Source: Wolinella sp052170135 (GTDB lineage: Bacteria > Campylobacterota > Campylobacteria > Campylobacterales > Helicobacteraceae). From it: a stretch of DNA of 64,000 nucleotides. Position 1 is the first letter of the stretch. Every line of letters begins with the position of its first letter. This document shows positions 44,030 through 53,738 of this stretch, piece after piece. The position numbers and the translations under genes are program-made. The notes under the pieces were generated by a model. The model had not been told where the DNA came from. It saw nothing but the letters and a program-made list of their open reading frames with translations, and did no database searches. Location: NCBI GenBank assembly GCA_052170135.1, contig JBQNBC010000001.1, positions 291,045 to 355,044 on the forward strand, written 5' to 3'.

Positions 44030-44774
44030 AATCTCGGCTGTGATTTTGACTAAAAATTCTGAGCGGTTGCTTGGTGAAGTGCTTGATTCTTTGCGTATGC
44101 TTGATGAGGTTGTTGTACTGGATAATGGCTCGAGCGATTCTACGCTTGAAATTGCACGACAATTTTCAAATGTTTCAATCCATTTTCATGAGTTTATTGG
44201 CTTTGGAGCGATGAAGCAGCTTGGCGCGCATCTTGCTAGGAATAGCTGGATTCTCTCTATTGACAGTGATGAGGTCGCCTCAGCGGAATTGATAGGTGAA
44301 CTACTAAACATGCCATTAAATCCAGAGTGTATCTACTCCTATGACGTACATAACCACTATAAAGGTAAGCGGATTCTTGGTTGCGGGTGGGGCGATGATA
44401 GGTTTCTTGCGATTTATCACAGAGATGTGGCGAATTTTGATGATAGCAAGGTGCATGAAAAAATAGTGCGAAAAGATGGCGCAAAAATCACTGAAATTGC
44501 GCTCAAGGGTCATATTTCACACTATCCATTTGCGTGCGCTGGAGACTTCTTAAAAAAGATGGATGCCTATTCTGAGCTTTTTGCTAATGAACAGAAAAAT
44601 AGACGTGCTTCATCGCCATTAAAGGCTGTATTGCATGCGACTTGGAGCTTTTTTAGAAGTTATTTTTTAAAGAGGGGAATTCTTGATGGCTATGAGGGAT
44701 TTGTCATATCTTGCTACAACGCGCAGAGCGTGTTTTGGAAATATATCAAGCTCTATGAGGCGCAAAAATCATGA
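44022..44774 (+). CDS. Family 2 glycosyltransferase of the LPS core (WaaE/KdtX-like)
   Basis: 250 residues from ATG 44022, eight bases before the preceding stop; the longer open frame is antisense-like read through the acyltransferase. GT2 pattern: ISAVILTKNSERLLGEVLDSL, VVVLDNGSSDSTLEIA, IDSDEVASAELI (DxD) and WGDDRFLAIYHRD. This matches the KdtX/WaaE group that adds glucose to the first heptose. Donor and linkage are inferred. Confidence 0.85.
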   Translation: MNKISAVILTKNSERLLGEVLDSLRMLDEVVVLDNGSSDSTLEIARQFSNVSIHFHEFIGFGAMKQLGAHLARNSWILSIDSDEVASAELIGELLNMPLNPECIYSYDVHNHYKGKRILGCGWGDDRFLAIYHRDVANFDDSKVHEKIVRKDGAKITEIALKGHISHYPFACAGDFLKKMDAYSELFANEQKNRRASSPLKAVLHATWSFFRSYFLKRGILDGYEGFVISCYNAQSVFWKYIKLYEAQKS

Positions 44775-45964
44775 GAATCCTAATAGCCAAGCTACGCCAC
44801 ATTGGTGATGTACTGCTTGTAACGCCACTTTTGGAGAATTTAAAAGCCTATTATGGAGATGTATGTGAAATCGATCTTTTAATCAATAAGGGTTGCGAGG
44901 GGATTGTAGAGAATCACCCGCTTATCTCGCATCTACATCTTTATCCTCGCTCTGAGTTCTCGCGATTAAGTCCGTTTAAAAGAATTGCCCACGAGGTGCG
45001 CTTTGTCGCAAGTCTTAGGGCGCGAAAATTTGACATTTTCATCTCTCTTACAGAGGGCGAGCGCAGTGCGATTATGGCATTTTTTAGTGGAGCAAAAATG
45101 CGCGTGGGAATCGAGCCAAAAAAAGCGTGGGCAAAAAGAGCATATCATCGCCTAATCCCGCGCCAAGGCATGCAACACACAGTAGAGGCTAATCTTGATT
45201 CTATGCGTGTGCTAGGGATCCCTATCGTATCAAAGCGCGTGAGCGGCGGACTTAGGGACTTTAGTGGTTTTTCCTTGCCATTGATTAATTTCGCCAAGGA
45301 GGATAAGAATCGTAGTAGCTGTGGCGAGGAATCTTGCGCTGATTCTTTGCGAGAGGTTGAGCTTGCACTTGACGTGAATACCCTGCGGTTAAGGTCGAAG
45401 GTGGAGCGATGCGCGTTTGTCCATATACATCCCGTTAGCCGCTGGCTTTTTAAGTGCGTGAATGATGGACTAATTGCAGAGATTGTTGATAGACTCTGGG
45501 ATGAGTTTGGACTTTCGTGTGTTGTCACTTGTAGTGATGATGCGCTGGAAAAGGAGCGATGTCAGCATATAATCAATCGCTCAAAGCACAAACCGTATGC
45601 GATTCTTGGTGGCTTGAGTCTTATGCAAATTAGTGCGATAAATTCTCTCTCGCGTGCATTTATTGGTGTGGATACTGCAATAATGCATCTAAGTGCCGCG
45701 AACGATACGCCAAGTTTTGCATTTTTTGGACCTAGCGGAGCGTTTCATTGGGGAGCATGGGATAATGATGAATTAGAATCTGGCTACAGGAATCGAAATG
45801 GAATACAAAAAATGGGGCGACATGTATCGTATCAGGATGCCCGTGATTGCGTGCCATGTGGTAGTGCTGGTTGCAACGATAGCAAAAGAAGCGACTGTTT
45901 ACTTGAGATATCAAGCGAGGATTCTTGGCGCGCTGTGAGTGAGTTTATAAAGGGGCTAAAATGA
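44771..45964 (+). CDS. Heptosyltransferase, WaaQ/WaaF-like
   Basis: GT9 enzyme, 397 residues. N-terminus ILIAKLRHIGDVLLVTPLLENLK; donor-site end FIGVDTAIMHLSAANDTPSFAFFGPSGAFHWGAW; the HPVSRWLFKC segment is typical of WaaQ-type heptosyltransferase III. The C-terminus has a cysteine-rich patch (CVPCGSAGCNDSKRSDC) seen in this subgroup. Residues 165-220 form a variable insertion. WaaF is the alternative assignment. Confidence 0.82.
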   Translation: MRILIAKLRHIGDVLLVTPLLENLKAYYGDVCEIDLLINKGCEGIVENHPLISHLHLYPRSEFSRLSPFKRIAHEVRFVASLRARKFDIFISLTEGERSAIMAFFSGAKMRVGIEPKKAWAKRAYHRLIPRQGMQHTVEANLDSMRVLGIPIVSKRVSGGLRDFSGFSLPLINFAKEDKNRSSCGEESCADSLREVELALDVNTLRLRSKVERCAFVHIHPVSRWLFKCVNDGLIAEIVDRLWDEFGLSCVVTCSDDALEKERCQHIINRSKHKPYAILGGLSLMQISAINSLSRAFIGVDTAIMHLSAANDTPSFAFFGPSGAFHWGAWDNDELESGYRNRNGIQKMGRHVSYQDARDCVPCGSAGCNDSKRSDCLLEISSEDSWRAVSEFIKGLK

Positions 45965-46725
45965 GAAGTGTACCTGTGCTCATGTATCATCACGTGTTGC
46001 CTAGTAGTGGTTTTATCGCCTCTAGTGCGGAGCAGTTTGAAGCGCAGATGAGCTATCTGGCAAAAAAGGGCTATAAGTGTCTGAGTAGTGATGAGTTTGC
46101 AAGCTTTAAGCTAGGAAACTATGAGCCACCAAAACGCTCAGTTGTTATTACATTTGATGATGGCTGGCGGGATAATTACGTCTATGCGTATCCGATTCTT
46201 AAAAAATATGGCTTGCGCGCGATACTTTTCGTCGTGACTGAGTGGATAGAGGAGGCTAGTCGCGTTGAGGCAGAGTTTGAGCCGCTTGGGCATAATGACT
46301 GTAAGAAAAATGTATCTCTATCGCCACGCTCTGTACTTTTGAATTGGCATGAGCTTGAGGCAATGCGCGATGTATTTGATGTGCATTCGCACACACATAC
46401 GCATCGTGATAGCTACTTCCCGGGCGTGGAGTGGCATGAAGATTTTAAAATCTCAAAGAATCTTCTAAGAGAACGACTAGGAATCGAGACAAAGCAACTT
46501 TGTTGGCCAAGAGGTAAGTACAATGAAGGTCTGATACGTACAGCAAAAACAATGGGCTACGAGATGCTGTATACCACTGAACGTGGGGTGAATTTGCCCG
46601 ATAAGAATTGTGACAAAATAAAGAGAATTGCAGCTAAGAATGGTGCTTTTTGGCTCGCGAAGAATCTATTGATTTTTTCGAGTGCAATATTTGGATCTTG
46701 GTATGCGAGACAAAAGAGACAATAG
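45961..46725 (+). CDS. Polysaccharide deacetylase (CE4) of the LPS cluster
   Basis: 254 residues with the NodB-homology motifs: VITFDDGWRDNYVYAYPIL (motif 1, two Asp), HSHTHTH (motif 2 metal histidines) and CWPRGKYNEGL (motif 3). No signal peptide; starts MRSVPVLMYHHVLPSSG. Its four-base overlap with the heptosyltransferase suggests it deacetylates an N-acetyl sugar of the LPS core or a precursor. The substrate is unproven. Confidence 0.82.
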   Translation: MRSVPVLMYHHVLPSSGFIASSAEQFEAQMSYLAKKGYKCLSSDEFASFKLGNYEPPKRSVVITFDDGWRDNYVYAYPILKKYGLRAILFVVTEWIEEASRVEAEFEPLGHNDCKKNVSLSPRSVLLNWHELEAMRDVFDVHSHTHTHRDSYFPGVEWHEDFKISKNLLRERLGIETKQLCWPRGKYNEGLIRTAKTMGYEMLYTTERGVNLPDKNCDKIKRIAAKNGAFWLAKNLLIFSSAIFGSWYARQKRQ

Positions 46726-46892
46726 AGCATGCCATGATAGGTGGCAAAAATCTGGAGTGTTTACGGATCTTGTCTGTAACGATTAATTTACAAACCAGCA
46801 AAAATTCTGTAATATGCGCGTCCATTTTCACTTATTTTGTCCATTTTTTTTCGAAAAATTTGGACCTCAGATTATATTAAGGGTAGATTCCT

Positions 46893-47306
46893 ATGGAGCA
46901 GACACTTTCGATTATTAAGCCTGACGCAGTCGCAAAGAATGTTATTGGCAAGATTATTGATCGCTTTGAGAGTAATGGTCTAAAAATTGCTGCTGCAAAG
47001 CGACTTCAGCTAAGCAGAGCTGATGCTGAGCAATTTTATGCCGTGCATAAAGAGCGACCGTTTTTTAAAGACTTAGTTGATTTTATGGTTAGCGGACCTG
47101 TTGTAGTGATGGTGCTAGAAGGGGAGAATGCAGTATTGAAGAATCGTGACCTTATGGGTGCTACAGATCCTAAAAAAGCAGAGAAGGGGACTATTCGTGC
47201 GGATTTTGCAGATAGTATTGATGCAAACGCCGTGCATGGTAGCGACTCGCTTGAGAATGCTAAAATAGAGATTGCATTTTTTTTCTCAGGTAGAGAGATT
47301 AACTAA
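46893..47306 (+). CDS. ndk: Nucleoside diphosphate kinase
   Basis: Balances nucleoside triphosphates by phosphotransfer through a histidine. 137 residues. KPDAVAKNVIGKII at the start, then the active-site histidine in NAVHGSDSLENA (about residue 116-127) and the family RPFFKDL segment. A T8 run and a TATATT-like -10 lie in the upstream spacer. Confidence 0.96.
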   Translation: MEQTLSIIKPDAVAKNVIGKIIDRFESNGLKIAAAKRLQLSRADAEQFYAVHKERPFFKDLVDFMVSGPVVVMVLEGENAVLKNRDLMGATDPKKAEKGTIRADFADSIDANAVHGSDSLENAKIEIAFFFSGREIN

Positions 47307-47315
47307 AATATAGCA

Positions 47316-47666
47316 ATGAAGATTGACTTTAAGAAATTTTCCAAAGAGCCAAAAAAAATTGCTTTCTCATCGCAAGGTTGTGAAATTGAGGGAGTAGTTT
47401 GGAAGCTTGATGGAAATCTGTATCAGCTTGATGCTACACTTCATGGTGAGATTGAGTTGGTGTGTGATTTAAGTGGCGAGGAGTATACTCGCACTCTTAA
47501 TGAGAGATTGTATTTTAGGGTTTCTGATGGGCTGTATAACCCAAAAGACGACGATGAAGAGTTTGATGTGGTAGAGTTTTTTCATGGGGCTTTGGATATG
47601 GATGAGCTACTTTCTAGCGAGCTAGAATCTATACGTCTTGACTATCACGTAAAAGATGCAGAGTAG
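47316..47666 (+). CDS. YceD-like DUF177 protein
   Basis: 116 residues with DUF177 character: CDLSGEEYTRTLNERLYFRVSDGLY and an acidic end DDDEEFDVVEFFHGALDMDELL. The zinc-ribbon cysteines are reduced to two in this lineage. In many bacteria the gene sits directly before rpmF, as here, and has been linked to ribosome or 23S rRNA metabolism; the role is not proven. Confidence 0.75.
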   Translation: MKIDFKKFSKEPKKIAFSSQGCEIEGVVWKLDGNLYQLDATLHGEIELVCDLSGEEYTRTLNERLYFRVSDGLYNPKDDDEEFDVVEFFHGALDMDELLSSELESIRLDYHVKDAE

Positions 47667-47719
47667 GGTTGGCTAAGAGCTTGACCTTAAGGGTAAAAAC
47701 TATATTTAAGGAGTAAAAA

Positions 47720-47875
47720 ATGGCAGTTCCAAAGAGACGAGTAAGTAAGACAAGAGCGGCAAAAAGGCGAACACACTATAAGGTAACTTTACCGACTCCA
47801 GTTAAAGACAAAGATGGAACATGGCGAATGTCGCACTGTGCGAACAAATTTACCGGAGCTTATAAGCAAAACTAA
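47720..47875 (+). CDS. rpmF: Ribosomal protein L32
   Basis: A 51-residue basic ribosomal protein, MAVPKRRVSKTRAAKRRTHY at the start and MSHCANKFTGAYKQN at the end. AAGGAG lies upstream. Zinc-ribbon cysteines are mostly lost, as is common in Campylobacterota L32. Position between yceD and plsX is the conserved order. Confidence 0.93.
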   Translation: MAVPKRRVSKTRAAKRRTHYKVTLPTPVKDKDGTWRMSHCANKFTGAYKQN

Positions 47876-47878
47876 GCC

Positions 47879-48880
47879 ATGCTAAAAGTTGCCATTGATG
47901 CGATGGGTGGGGATTTTGGCCCTGCTCCTATTGTCGAGGGTGTTATTCTCGCATTGGCTGAGAGAAATTTCACTCCGTATCTAGTCGGAGACAGAGAACT
48001 AATAGAACCACTGATTCCTCGGAAATACAGGAAGAGAATAGAAATCGTTCACTGTACAGATTTTATACGCATGGAGGAGAGCGCATCAAGTGCCATTAGA
48101 CGCAAAGATAGTTCCATTTATGTGGCTACTGAGTTGGCTAAAAACGGCGTAGTAGATGCACTTGTATCCGCTGGACACAGCGGTGCTACGATGAGCTTGG
48201 CGACTCTTAGAATAGGTCGCATTGATGGTGCTTCTCGTCCTGCTATTTGTGCTATCATGCCACGTCAGGATGGGAAGCAGAGCTTGCTTCTTGATGCTGG
48301 CGCAAATGTCGACTGCAAGCCAGAACATCTATATGAATTTGCACTTATGGGCTATGAGTATGCAAAGAGTGCCATGGGTTACGATTCTCCGCGTATTGGT
48401 CTTTTGAGTAATGGCGAAGAGGAGAGTAAAGGTAACGAGCTTACAAAATCCGTCTTTATAAAACTTAAAGAATTAGATGGTTTCATAGGCAATATTGAAG
48501 GGCATAATATTTTTGATGGTAGTGTAGAAGTCATCGTGTGTGATGGCTTTGTAGGCAATATCGTCCTAAAGACTAGCGAGGGTGTTGCGGAATCTATTAT
48601 TACGCTTATAAAGAAGTTTGTTAAAGTTTCGCTTACCGGTGTGGTTGGCGCACTTTTTATGAAAAATGTCTTTAAAAAATTAAAAAAGCGCATGGATTAT
48701 GCCGAGTATGGTGGTGCGCCACTGCTTGGCATCAATGGTAACGTTATAATCTGCCATGGCAAGAGCAATGCTAAGGCTATGAAGAATGCTATTTTTCAAG
48801 CTCTCTTGTCTATTGAGCAGGAGATTAACAAAAACATATTAAATTCCTTTGCGATACATCATCACAAGGAAACTAAATAA
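47879..48880 (+). CDS. plsX: Phosphate acyltransferase PlsX
   Basis: Converts acyl-ACP to acyl-phosphate, the first step to phosphatidic acid. 333 residues. IDAMGGDFGPAPIVEG at the start, SAGHSGATMSLA, LLDAGANVDCKPEHL and GGAPLLGINGNVIICHG. It begins three bases after the rpmF stop and leads into fabH. Confidence 0.95.
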   Translation: MLKVAIDAMGGDFGPAPIVEGVILALAERNFTPYLVGDRELIEPLIPRKYRKRIEIVHCTDFIRMEESASSAIRRKDSSIYVATELAKNGVVDALVSAGHSGATMSLATLRIGRIDGASRPAICAIMPRQDGKQSLLLDAGANVDCKPEHLYEFALMGYEYAKSAMGYDSPRIGLLSNGEEESKGNELTKSVFIKLKELDGFIGNIEGHNIFDGSVEVIVCDGFVGNIVLKTSEGVAESIITLIKKFVKVSLTGVVGALFMKNVFKKLKKRMDYAEYGGAPLLGINGNVIICHGKSNAKAMKNAIFQALLSIEQEINKNILNSFAIHHHKETK

Positions 48881-48888
48881 GGTCGACA

Positions 48889-49887
48889 ATGCCTCTTTAT
48901 GCATCACTTCGCTCTATAGGAGCCTACATTCCAGAGAGAGTTTGCACCAACGCTGATCTAGAGAAGATTGTTGATACAAGTGATGAGTGGATTAGCAAGC
49001 GTACGGGCATATCTACTCGTCACTTTGCAGAGTCTAATGAAGCTACGAGTGACTTAGCTACAAAAGCCGCCAAGCTCGCTATGGAGCGTGCTAATATCCT
49101 AGCTAGCGATGTTGATATGTTGATTGTTGCTACCATATCCCCGGATTATCTTTGTATGCCGTCGACTGCCTGTATTGTTGCCTATAACCTAGGCATAGAT
49201 GATAAGCCAGCCTTTGATATTTCTGCGGCATGTAGCGGATTTATCTATCTGTTGTCAATCGCAAAGGCATATATAGAATCAGGAGCAGCGCATACGATTC
49301 TTGTTATTGGTGCGGAGAAGTTAAGTGCGATCACAGATTTTACCGATCGTAGCACTTGTGTACTTTTTGGCGATGGGGCTGGAGCGGCTGTTATCCAGGC
49401 GAGCGAGAATCCATTTGAGGCAATATTGGATGTAAATGTTGCATCAAATGGCAAATATCAGGATTTTCTTATGACGCCGGGGTGTGGCAGTAGGAATCCG
49501 GTCACCAATGAGACAATTAGCCAACGACTCCAGTTTATAAAGATGAGGGGCAACGAAACATTTAAGCTCGCTGTCAAGACTCTCGCAAATGATGTGAAGG
49601 AGATTTTAGAGCGTAACTCTCTTACGGCTAGGGATATAGATCACTTTGTACCACATCAGGCGAATTATCGTATTATTAAAGCTGTTGGCGAATTGATAGA
49701 TTTTACAGACGAGCAAATCGTCGTAACCGTTGATCGCTATGGTAATACCTCTGCAGCATCAATTCCAATGGCGATGAATGCCATCTACGAGGAAGGGCGA
49801 TTAAAATACGGTCAACGAGTACTTCTTGATGCTTTTGGTGGTGGGCTTACTTGGGGGTCAGCTATACTAACATTTTGTGGCAAGTAG
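48889..49887 (+). CDS. fabH: 3-oxoacyl-ACP synthase III
   Basis: Initiates fatty-acid synthesis by condensing acetyl-CoA with malonyl-ACP. 332 residues. The nucleophile is the Cys in DISAACSGFIY, the His in VPHQANYRI and the Asn in GNTSAASIP complete the triad; C-terminal DAFGGGLTWGSAIL. Nine bases after plsX. Confidence 0.95.
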   Translation: MPLYASLRSIGAYIPERVCTNADLEKIVDTSDEWISKRTGISTRHFAESNEATSDLATKAAKLAMERANILASDVDMLIVATISPDYLCMPSTACIVAYNLGIDDKPAFDISAACSGFIYLLSIAKAYIESGAAHTILVIGAEKLSAITDFTDRSTCVLFGDGAGAAVIQASENPFEAILDVNVASNGKYQDFLMTPGCGSRNPVTNETISQRLQFIKMRGNETFKLAVKTLANDVKEILERNSLTARDIDHFVPHQANYRIIKAVGELIDFTDEQIVVTVDRYGNTSAASIPMAMNAIYEEGRLKYGQRVLLDAFGGGLTWGSAILTFCGK

Positions 49888-50329
49888 TCATCTTTTTGAT
49901 TCTTCTTTTTTGCTGTAGTGCTTTATTTTTCTATTGTAAATTATTAGATCTTTTATATTTTGTGGTATTTTTGTTAGATTCTTAGTGTTGTTGCTGTTGA
50001 AATGGTAAAGCAGAAAATACCATGAGCGCATAGATGAAGATGTATCAAAGGATATTTTATACTGATGGGCTTATTGGAGTTTGATTTTTAATCATTGCTA
50101 TCAAATAAGCCAATATATGTCGTAAAATCTCAAATTAAAACTGTAAAAATAAATCTTTATAACATCTCTTGTCGCTATCAAAGCCGATACCTTAAAGCGT
50201 CTTGTATTTTTTGCATACTGTCATACGCTTTTTCCTGTATCTCGCTTAAATATTTATGAAAATATTTGACTGCATATCAAAAAAACATATAATACTCCTC
50301 TTGTTTGCACTTAAACTCAAAGGAATTCA
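49888..50329. other. Intergenic region, about 440 bases, very AT-rich
   Basis: No coding or RNA signal recognised. Its end carries the promoter of the downstream antiporter (TATAAT 50288-50293). Confidence 0.5.
50288..50293 (+). promoter_or_regulatory. -10 box of the antiporter gene
   Basis: TATAAT at 50288-50293, 36 bases before the ATG, after an A-rich stretch. Confidence 0.5.
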
Positions 50330-51625
50330 ATGCTACTTGATAATTCTGTCTTGTTATCAGTCATTATAATGTCTGTTCTGTGTTTGTTGCGTTTTAACGT
50401 TCTGCTGGCTATTTTGATATCTGCGCTTTGTGCTGGTCTGTTTTCTGGCATGGAGCTTTCACAAACTGTCAAAATTTTAATTAGCGGTATGCAAGGGAAT
50501 CTTGAGACTGCGCTTAGCTACATTTTGCTTGGTGCACTAGCTGCGGCTATTAGCCAGACGCATCTAACTACTTTTCTAATACGCGCACTATCAAATGTGA
50601 TCAGTAATAAAGCCACGATTTTTACTCTTGTCATAGCGGGTATTGCATGCCTCTCGCAAAACCTAATCCCCGTGCACATAGCTTTTATCCCGATACTTAT
50701 TCCGCCGCTTATCCCGCTTATGAATCGTTTAAAAATTGATCGTCGTGCTGTTGCGTGTGCGCTAACATTTGGGCTAAAAGCCCCATATGTGGCGTTTTCT
50801 GTCGGATTTGGACTTATTTTTCACACGATTCTTCGTGATCAGATGAAACAAAATGGAATCGAAGTTGAGATTTCTGATATTTCTAGTGTAATGTGGATAG
50901 GTGGTGCAGCAATGCTTGTGGGGCTTTTATTTGCTGTGCTTGTCTATTATCGTAAGCCAAGGGAGTATCGCGACACATATGAGTGCGAGATTAACAAGAC
51001 GGAAGCTACTATGGGGCGACGTGAATGGGCAGTGCTCGCTGGCGCGCTGGTGGCTTTTATCGTGCAGTTAAGTATGGATTCTCTTCCGCTTGGTGGATTA
51101 ATGGGGCTTGTGGTTATGATTGCCCTTGGTGGGATTCCATGGAATGGCGTAGATGAAGTGATGGAAAAGGGCATGAAAATGATGGCTTTTATATCATTTA
51201 TCATGCTTGTAGCCGCTGGATATGGCAGTGTGTTGCGAGAGACTGGCGATGTAAAAGAGCTAGTAGATGCAGTTTCGGTGATTTCAAATGGTAAGCTTGG
51301 CGGTGCGATTTTGATGCTTTTGGTTGGCTTGCTTGTAACAATGGGAATTGGCACATCTTTTGGGACAATCCCTATTATTGCAGCGATCTATTGTCCGCTC
51401 GCACTTCAGCTCGGCTTTAGTTCTAGCGCGATTATTTTGCTTATTGGTATAGCTGCTGCACTTGGCGATGCTGGCTCACCTGCCTCGGATAGCACACTAG
51501 CTCCTACTGCAGGACTAAATGTCGATGGGCAACATAATCACATATGGGATACGTGTGTGCCAACTTTTGTATTTTATAGCACTCCACTTATCGTATTTGG
51601 CGTGATTGGTGCGATGATGTTGTGA
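50330..51625 (+). CDS. Na+/H+ antiporter-family membrane protein (YuiF/HP0946-like)
   Basis: A 431-residue inner-membrane protein with about eleven helices. The family segments are NLIPVHIAFIPILIPPLIPL, the polar SFGTIPIIAAIYCPL and the re-entrant GIAAALGDAGSPASDSTLAPTAGLN before a final HNHIWDTCVPTF. These match the NhaC-like conserved membrane proteins annotated as Na+/H+ antiporters; some members transport amino acids instead. Substrate is not settled. Confidence 0.75.
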   Translation: MLLDNSVLLSVIIMSVLCLLRFNVLLAILISALCAGLFSGMELSQTVKILISGMQGNLETALSYILLGALAAAISQTHLTTFLIRALSNVISNKATIFTLVIAGIACLSQNLIPVHIAFIPILIPPLIPLMNRLKIDRRAVACALTFGLKAPYVAFSVGFGLIFHTILRDQMKQNGIEVEISDISSVMWIGGAAMLVGLLFAVLVYYRKPREYRDTYECEINKTEATMGRREWAVLAGALVAFIVQLSMDSLPLGGLMGLVVMIALGGIPWNGVDEVMEKGMKMMAFISFIMLVAAGYGSVLRETGDVKELVDAVSVISNGKLGGAILMLLVGLLVTMGIGTSFGTIPIIAAIYCPLALQLGFSSSAIILLIGIAAALGDAGSPASDSTLAPTAGLNVDGQHNHIWDTCVPTFVFYSTPLIVFGVIGAMML

Positions 51626-51626
51626 T

Positions 51627-51649
51627 TGATTCTCCATCACGGAGAATCA
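51627..51649. terminator. Hairpin between convergent antiporter and panC genes
   Basis: TGATTCTCC (51627-51635) and GGAGAATCA (51641-51649) around a five-base loop, just after the antiporter stop. No T-run; possibly bidirectional. Confidence 0.5.
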
Positions 51650-51709
51650 TGGATATACCTGAGGTGTGAGGATTATTTTGTCGATTCTCTCACGCTTTTT
51701 ATAATGCTA

Positions 51710-52534
51710 TTAAATCCATAGATTATCAATCAGCCTCACGCCGCCCACGCGTGCGGTTAGCAACACAATAGTCTCTCCCTTTTTGACCTCTTCTCTTTGA
51801 CGTAGATTCTTATCTACTATTTCTATATATTCCACATCGATTCCAGCGAGTACATCCATTGCATGCGCCTTTAGCTTCTCAGTGTTTTTCTCGCCTATCA
51901 TGATTTGTCGCGCCACTTCGCGTAGAGATTCTGAAAGTTTTAGTGCATTATTTCGCATTGATGGGTCGAGATAGAGATTTCTTGAGCTAAGTGCTAGACC
52001 ATCCTTGTCGCGCACGATTGGGCATGGGATAATCTCGCATGGCACAAATAGTTCGCGCACCATCTTTTGTATCAAAAGTAATTGCTGCGCGTCTTTTTGC
52101 CCAAAATATGCTCTTTTTGCACGCGTGAGATTTATTAGCTTCAAAACTACCCTAAGCACGCCATCAAAATGACCAGCGCGCGTCGCTCCCTCAAGTGTAT
52201 AACCAGCTATTTTTGGGGCTTTTAGAAGAATCTCATCGCTATCTTGATATATCTCGCTAGCACTTGGCATAAAAAGAATATCAACGCCAGCTTTTTGGCA
52301 GATATTTATATCTGCCTCGCTTTTTCTTGGGTATCGTTCAAAGTCCTCGCCCTCACAAAATTGTGTGGGATTGACAAAAATAGAGACAATCACATTCTCA
52401 TTTTGTGTCTTTGCATTTCGTATTAGGCTAAGATGCCCAGCATGTAGCGCGCCCATGGTCGGTACGAGGGCGACACTTCCTTGTAGATTCTCGCGTGTGG
52501 CTATGAGCTCGCTCGAGGTGGTTATTATTTGCAT
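51710..52534 (-). CDS. panC: Pantothenate synthetase
   Basis: ATP-dependent joining of pantoate and beta-alanine. 274 residues. VPTMGALHAGHLSLI (HxGH), VSIFVNPTQF, GQKDAQQLLLIQKM and the KMSKS-like segment REKDGLALSSRN equivalent (VRDKDGLALSSRNLYL). Own promoter at 52568-52573. Confidence 0.95.
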   Translation of the reverse strand: MQIITTSSELIATRENLQGSVALVPTMGALHAGHLSLIRNAKTQNENVIVSIFVNPTQFCEGEDFERYPRKSEADINICQKAGVDILFMPSASEIYQDSDEILLKAPKIAGYTLEGATRAGHFDGVLRVVLKLINLTRAKRAYFGQKDAQQLLLIQKMVRELFVPCEIIPCPIVRDKDGLALSSRNLYLDPSMRNNALKLSESLREVARQIMIGEKNTEKLKAHAMDVLAGIDVEYIEIVDKNLRQREEVKKGETIVLLTARVGGVRLIDNLWI

Positions 52535-52567
52535 CGTTAAGTCTCACTTTAGTAGAATTTGACGTAA

Positions 52568-52573
52568 ATTATA
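52568..52573 (-). promoter_or_regulatory. -10 box of panC
   Basis: Minus-strand TATAAT at 52568-52573, 34 bases before the panC ATG. Confidence 0.45.
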
Positions 52574-52625
52574 GCAAAGCACGCGCGCGTAAAATGCGTG
52601 TGCCGCGATATTTAGGAGGGGCTAG

Positions 52626-53732
52626 GTGGATAGCTATGAGTATGGCGAGCTTTTGAGAGAGCTTTTAATCAAGCGTGAAAATATCGCAAAGATTATTAAG
52701 CCAGAGGCTATTTCGGAGCGTTTAGGTGAAATTGAAGAGCTAGAGCATAGCGAAGGATTTTGGAATGATGCTACAAAGGCTAGCGAAATTCAAAAGGAGA
52801 AGCGCAAGCTCGAGCGAATTTTGGAAAAATATAAGGATGCAGATAGTGCGATAAATGATGCAAAAGAGCTGTTTGAGATAGCTACTCAGGACAATGATGA
52901 AGATACGCTAATGCTCCTTTTTGAAGAATCCAGCGCACTTGAGCGTGAGATTAAGAGCGTGGAAATCGAGGTGATGTTAAGTGGCGAGAGAGATTCTTCT
53001 AATGCTATTATCACCATACATCCCGGAGCTGGCGGGACAGAGTCGCAGGACTGGGCTAGCATGCTTTATCGTATGTATTTGCGCTGGGCGGAGCGCAGGG
53101 GCTTTAAGGTGGAGATTTTAGATTATCAAGATGGCGAAGAGGCAGGAATCAAGGACGCATCATTCATCATCAAGGGAGAAAATGCGTATGGTTATCTAAA
53201 GGTCGAAAATGGAATTCATCGACTTGTTAGAATCTCACCCTTTGACTCAAATGCCAAGCGCCACACATCATTTACCTCTGTTATGGTGAGTCCAGAGGTT
53301 GATGATGATATTGATATAGAGATAGAGGAGAAGGATCTGCGCCTTGATACATATCGTGCTAGCGGTGCTGGTGGGCAGCATGTCAATAAGACTGAGAGTG
53401 CGATTCGAATTACACACATCCCTACAGGAATAGTAGTCCAGTGTCAAAATGATCGCAGCCAGCATAAGAATCGTGCTACTGCTTTTAAGATGCTAAAAAG
53501 TCGCCTTTATGAGCTAGAAATAGCCAAGCGTAATGCCGAGTATGATGCGATGGAGAAGAGCGATAATGGGTGGGGGCATCAGATAAGAAGCTATGTCTTG
53601 GCTCCATATCAGCAGGTTAAAGACACGCGTAGCAACATACCATATAGCAACGTTGGAGCGATACTAGATGGTGATATTGATGAGCTTTTGGAGGGTGTTT
53701 TGATTAGCTCGTTTGATAAAACCGATGAGTAG
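52626..53732 (+). CDS. prfB: Peptide chain release factor 2
   Basis: Recognises UAA and UGA stop codons and triggers peptide release. 368 residues. Codon-recognition tripeptide SPF at 204-206, catalytic GGQ at 249-251 (GAGGQHVNKTESA). The gene is continuous, without the programmed frameshift of E. coli prfB. Starts at a GTG after AGGAGGGG. Confidence 0.96.
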   Translation: MDSYEYGELLRELLIKRENIAKIIKPEAISERLGEIEELEHSEGFWNDATKASEIQKEKRKLERILEKYKDADSAINDAKELFEIATQDNDEDTLMLLFEESSALEREIKSVEIEVMLSGERDSSNAIITIHPGAGGTESQDWASMLYRMYLRWAERRGFKVEILDYQDGEEAGIKDASFIIKGENAYGYLKVENGIHRLVRISPFDSNAKRHTSFTSVMVSPEVDDDIDIEIEEKDLRLDTYRASGAGGQHVNKTESAIRITHIPTGIVVQCQNDRSQHKNRATAFKMLKSRLYELEIAKRNAEYDAMEKSDNGWGHQIRSYVLAPYQQVKDTRSNIPYSNVGAILDGDIDELLEGVLISSFDKTDE

Positions 53733-53738
53733 ATTCTC

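Noticed and set aside
46845..46858. T8 run upstream of ndk as a phase-variable promoter
   Set aside because: Short A/T runs are common in this AT-rich DNA and no spacing effect can be argued.
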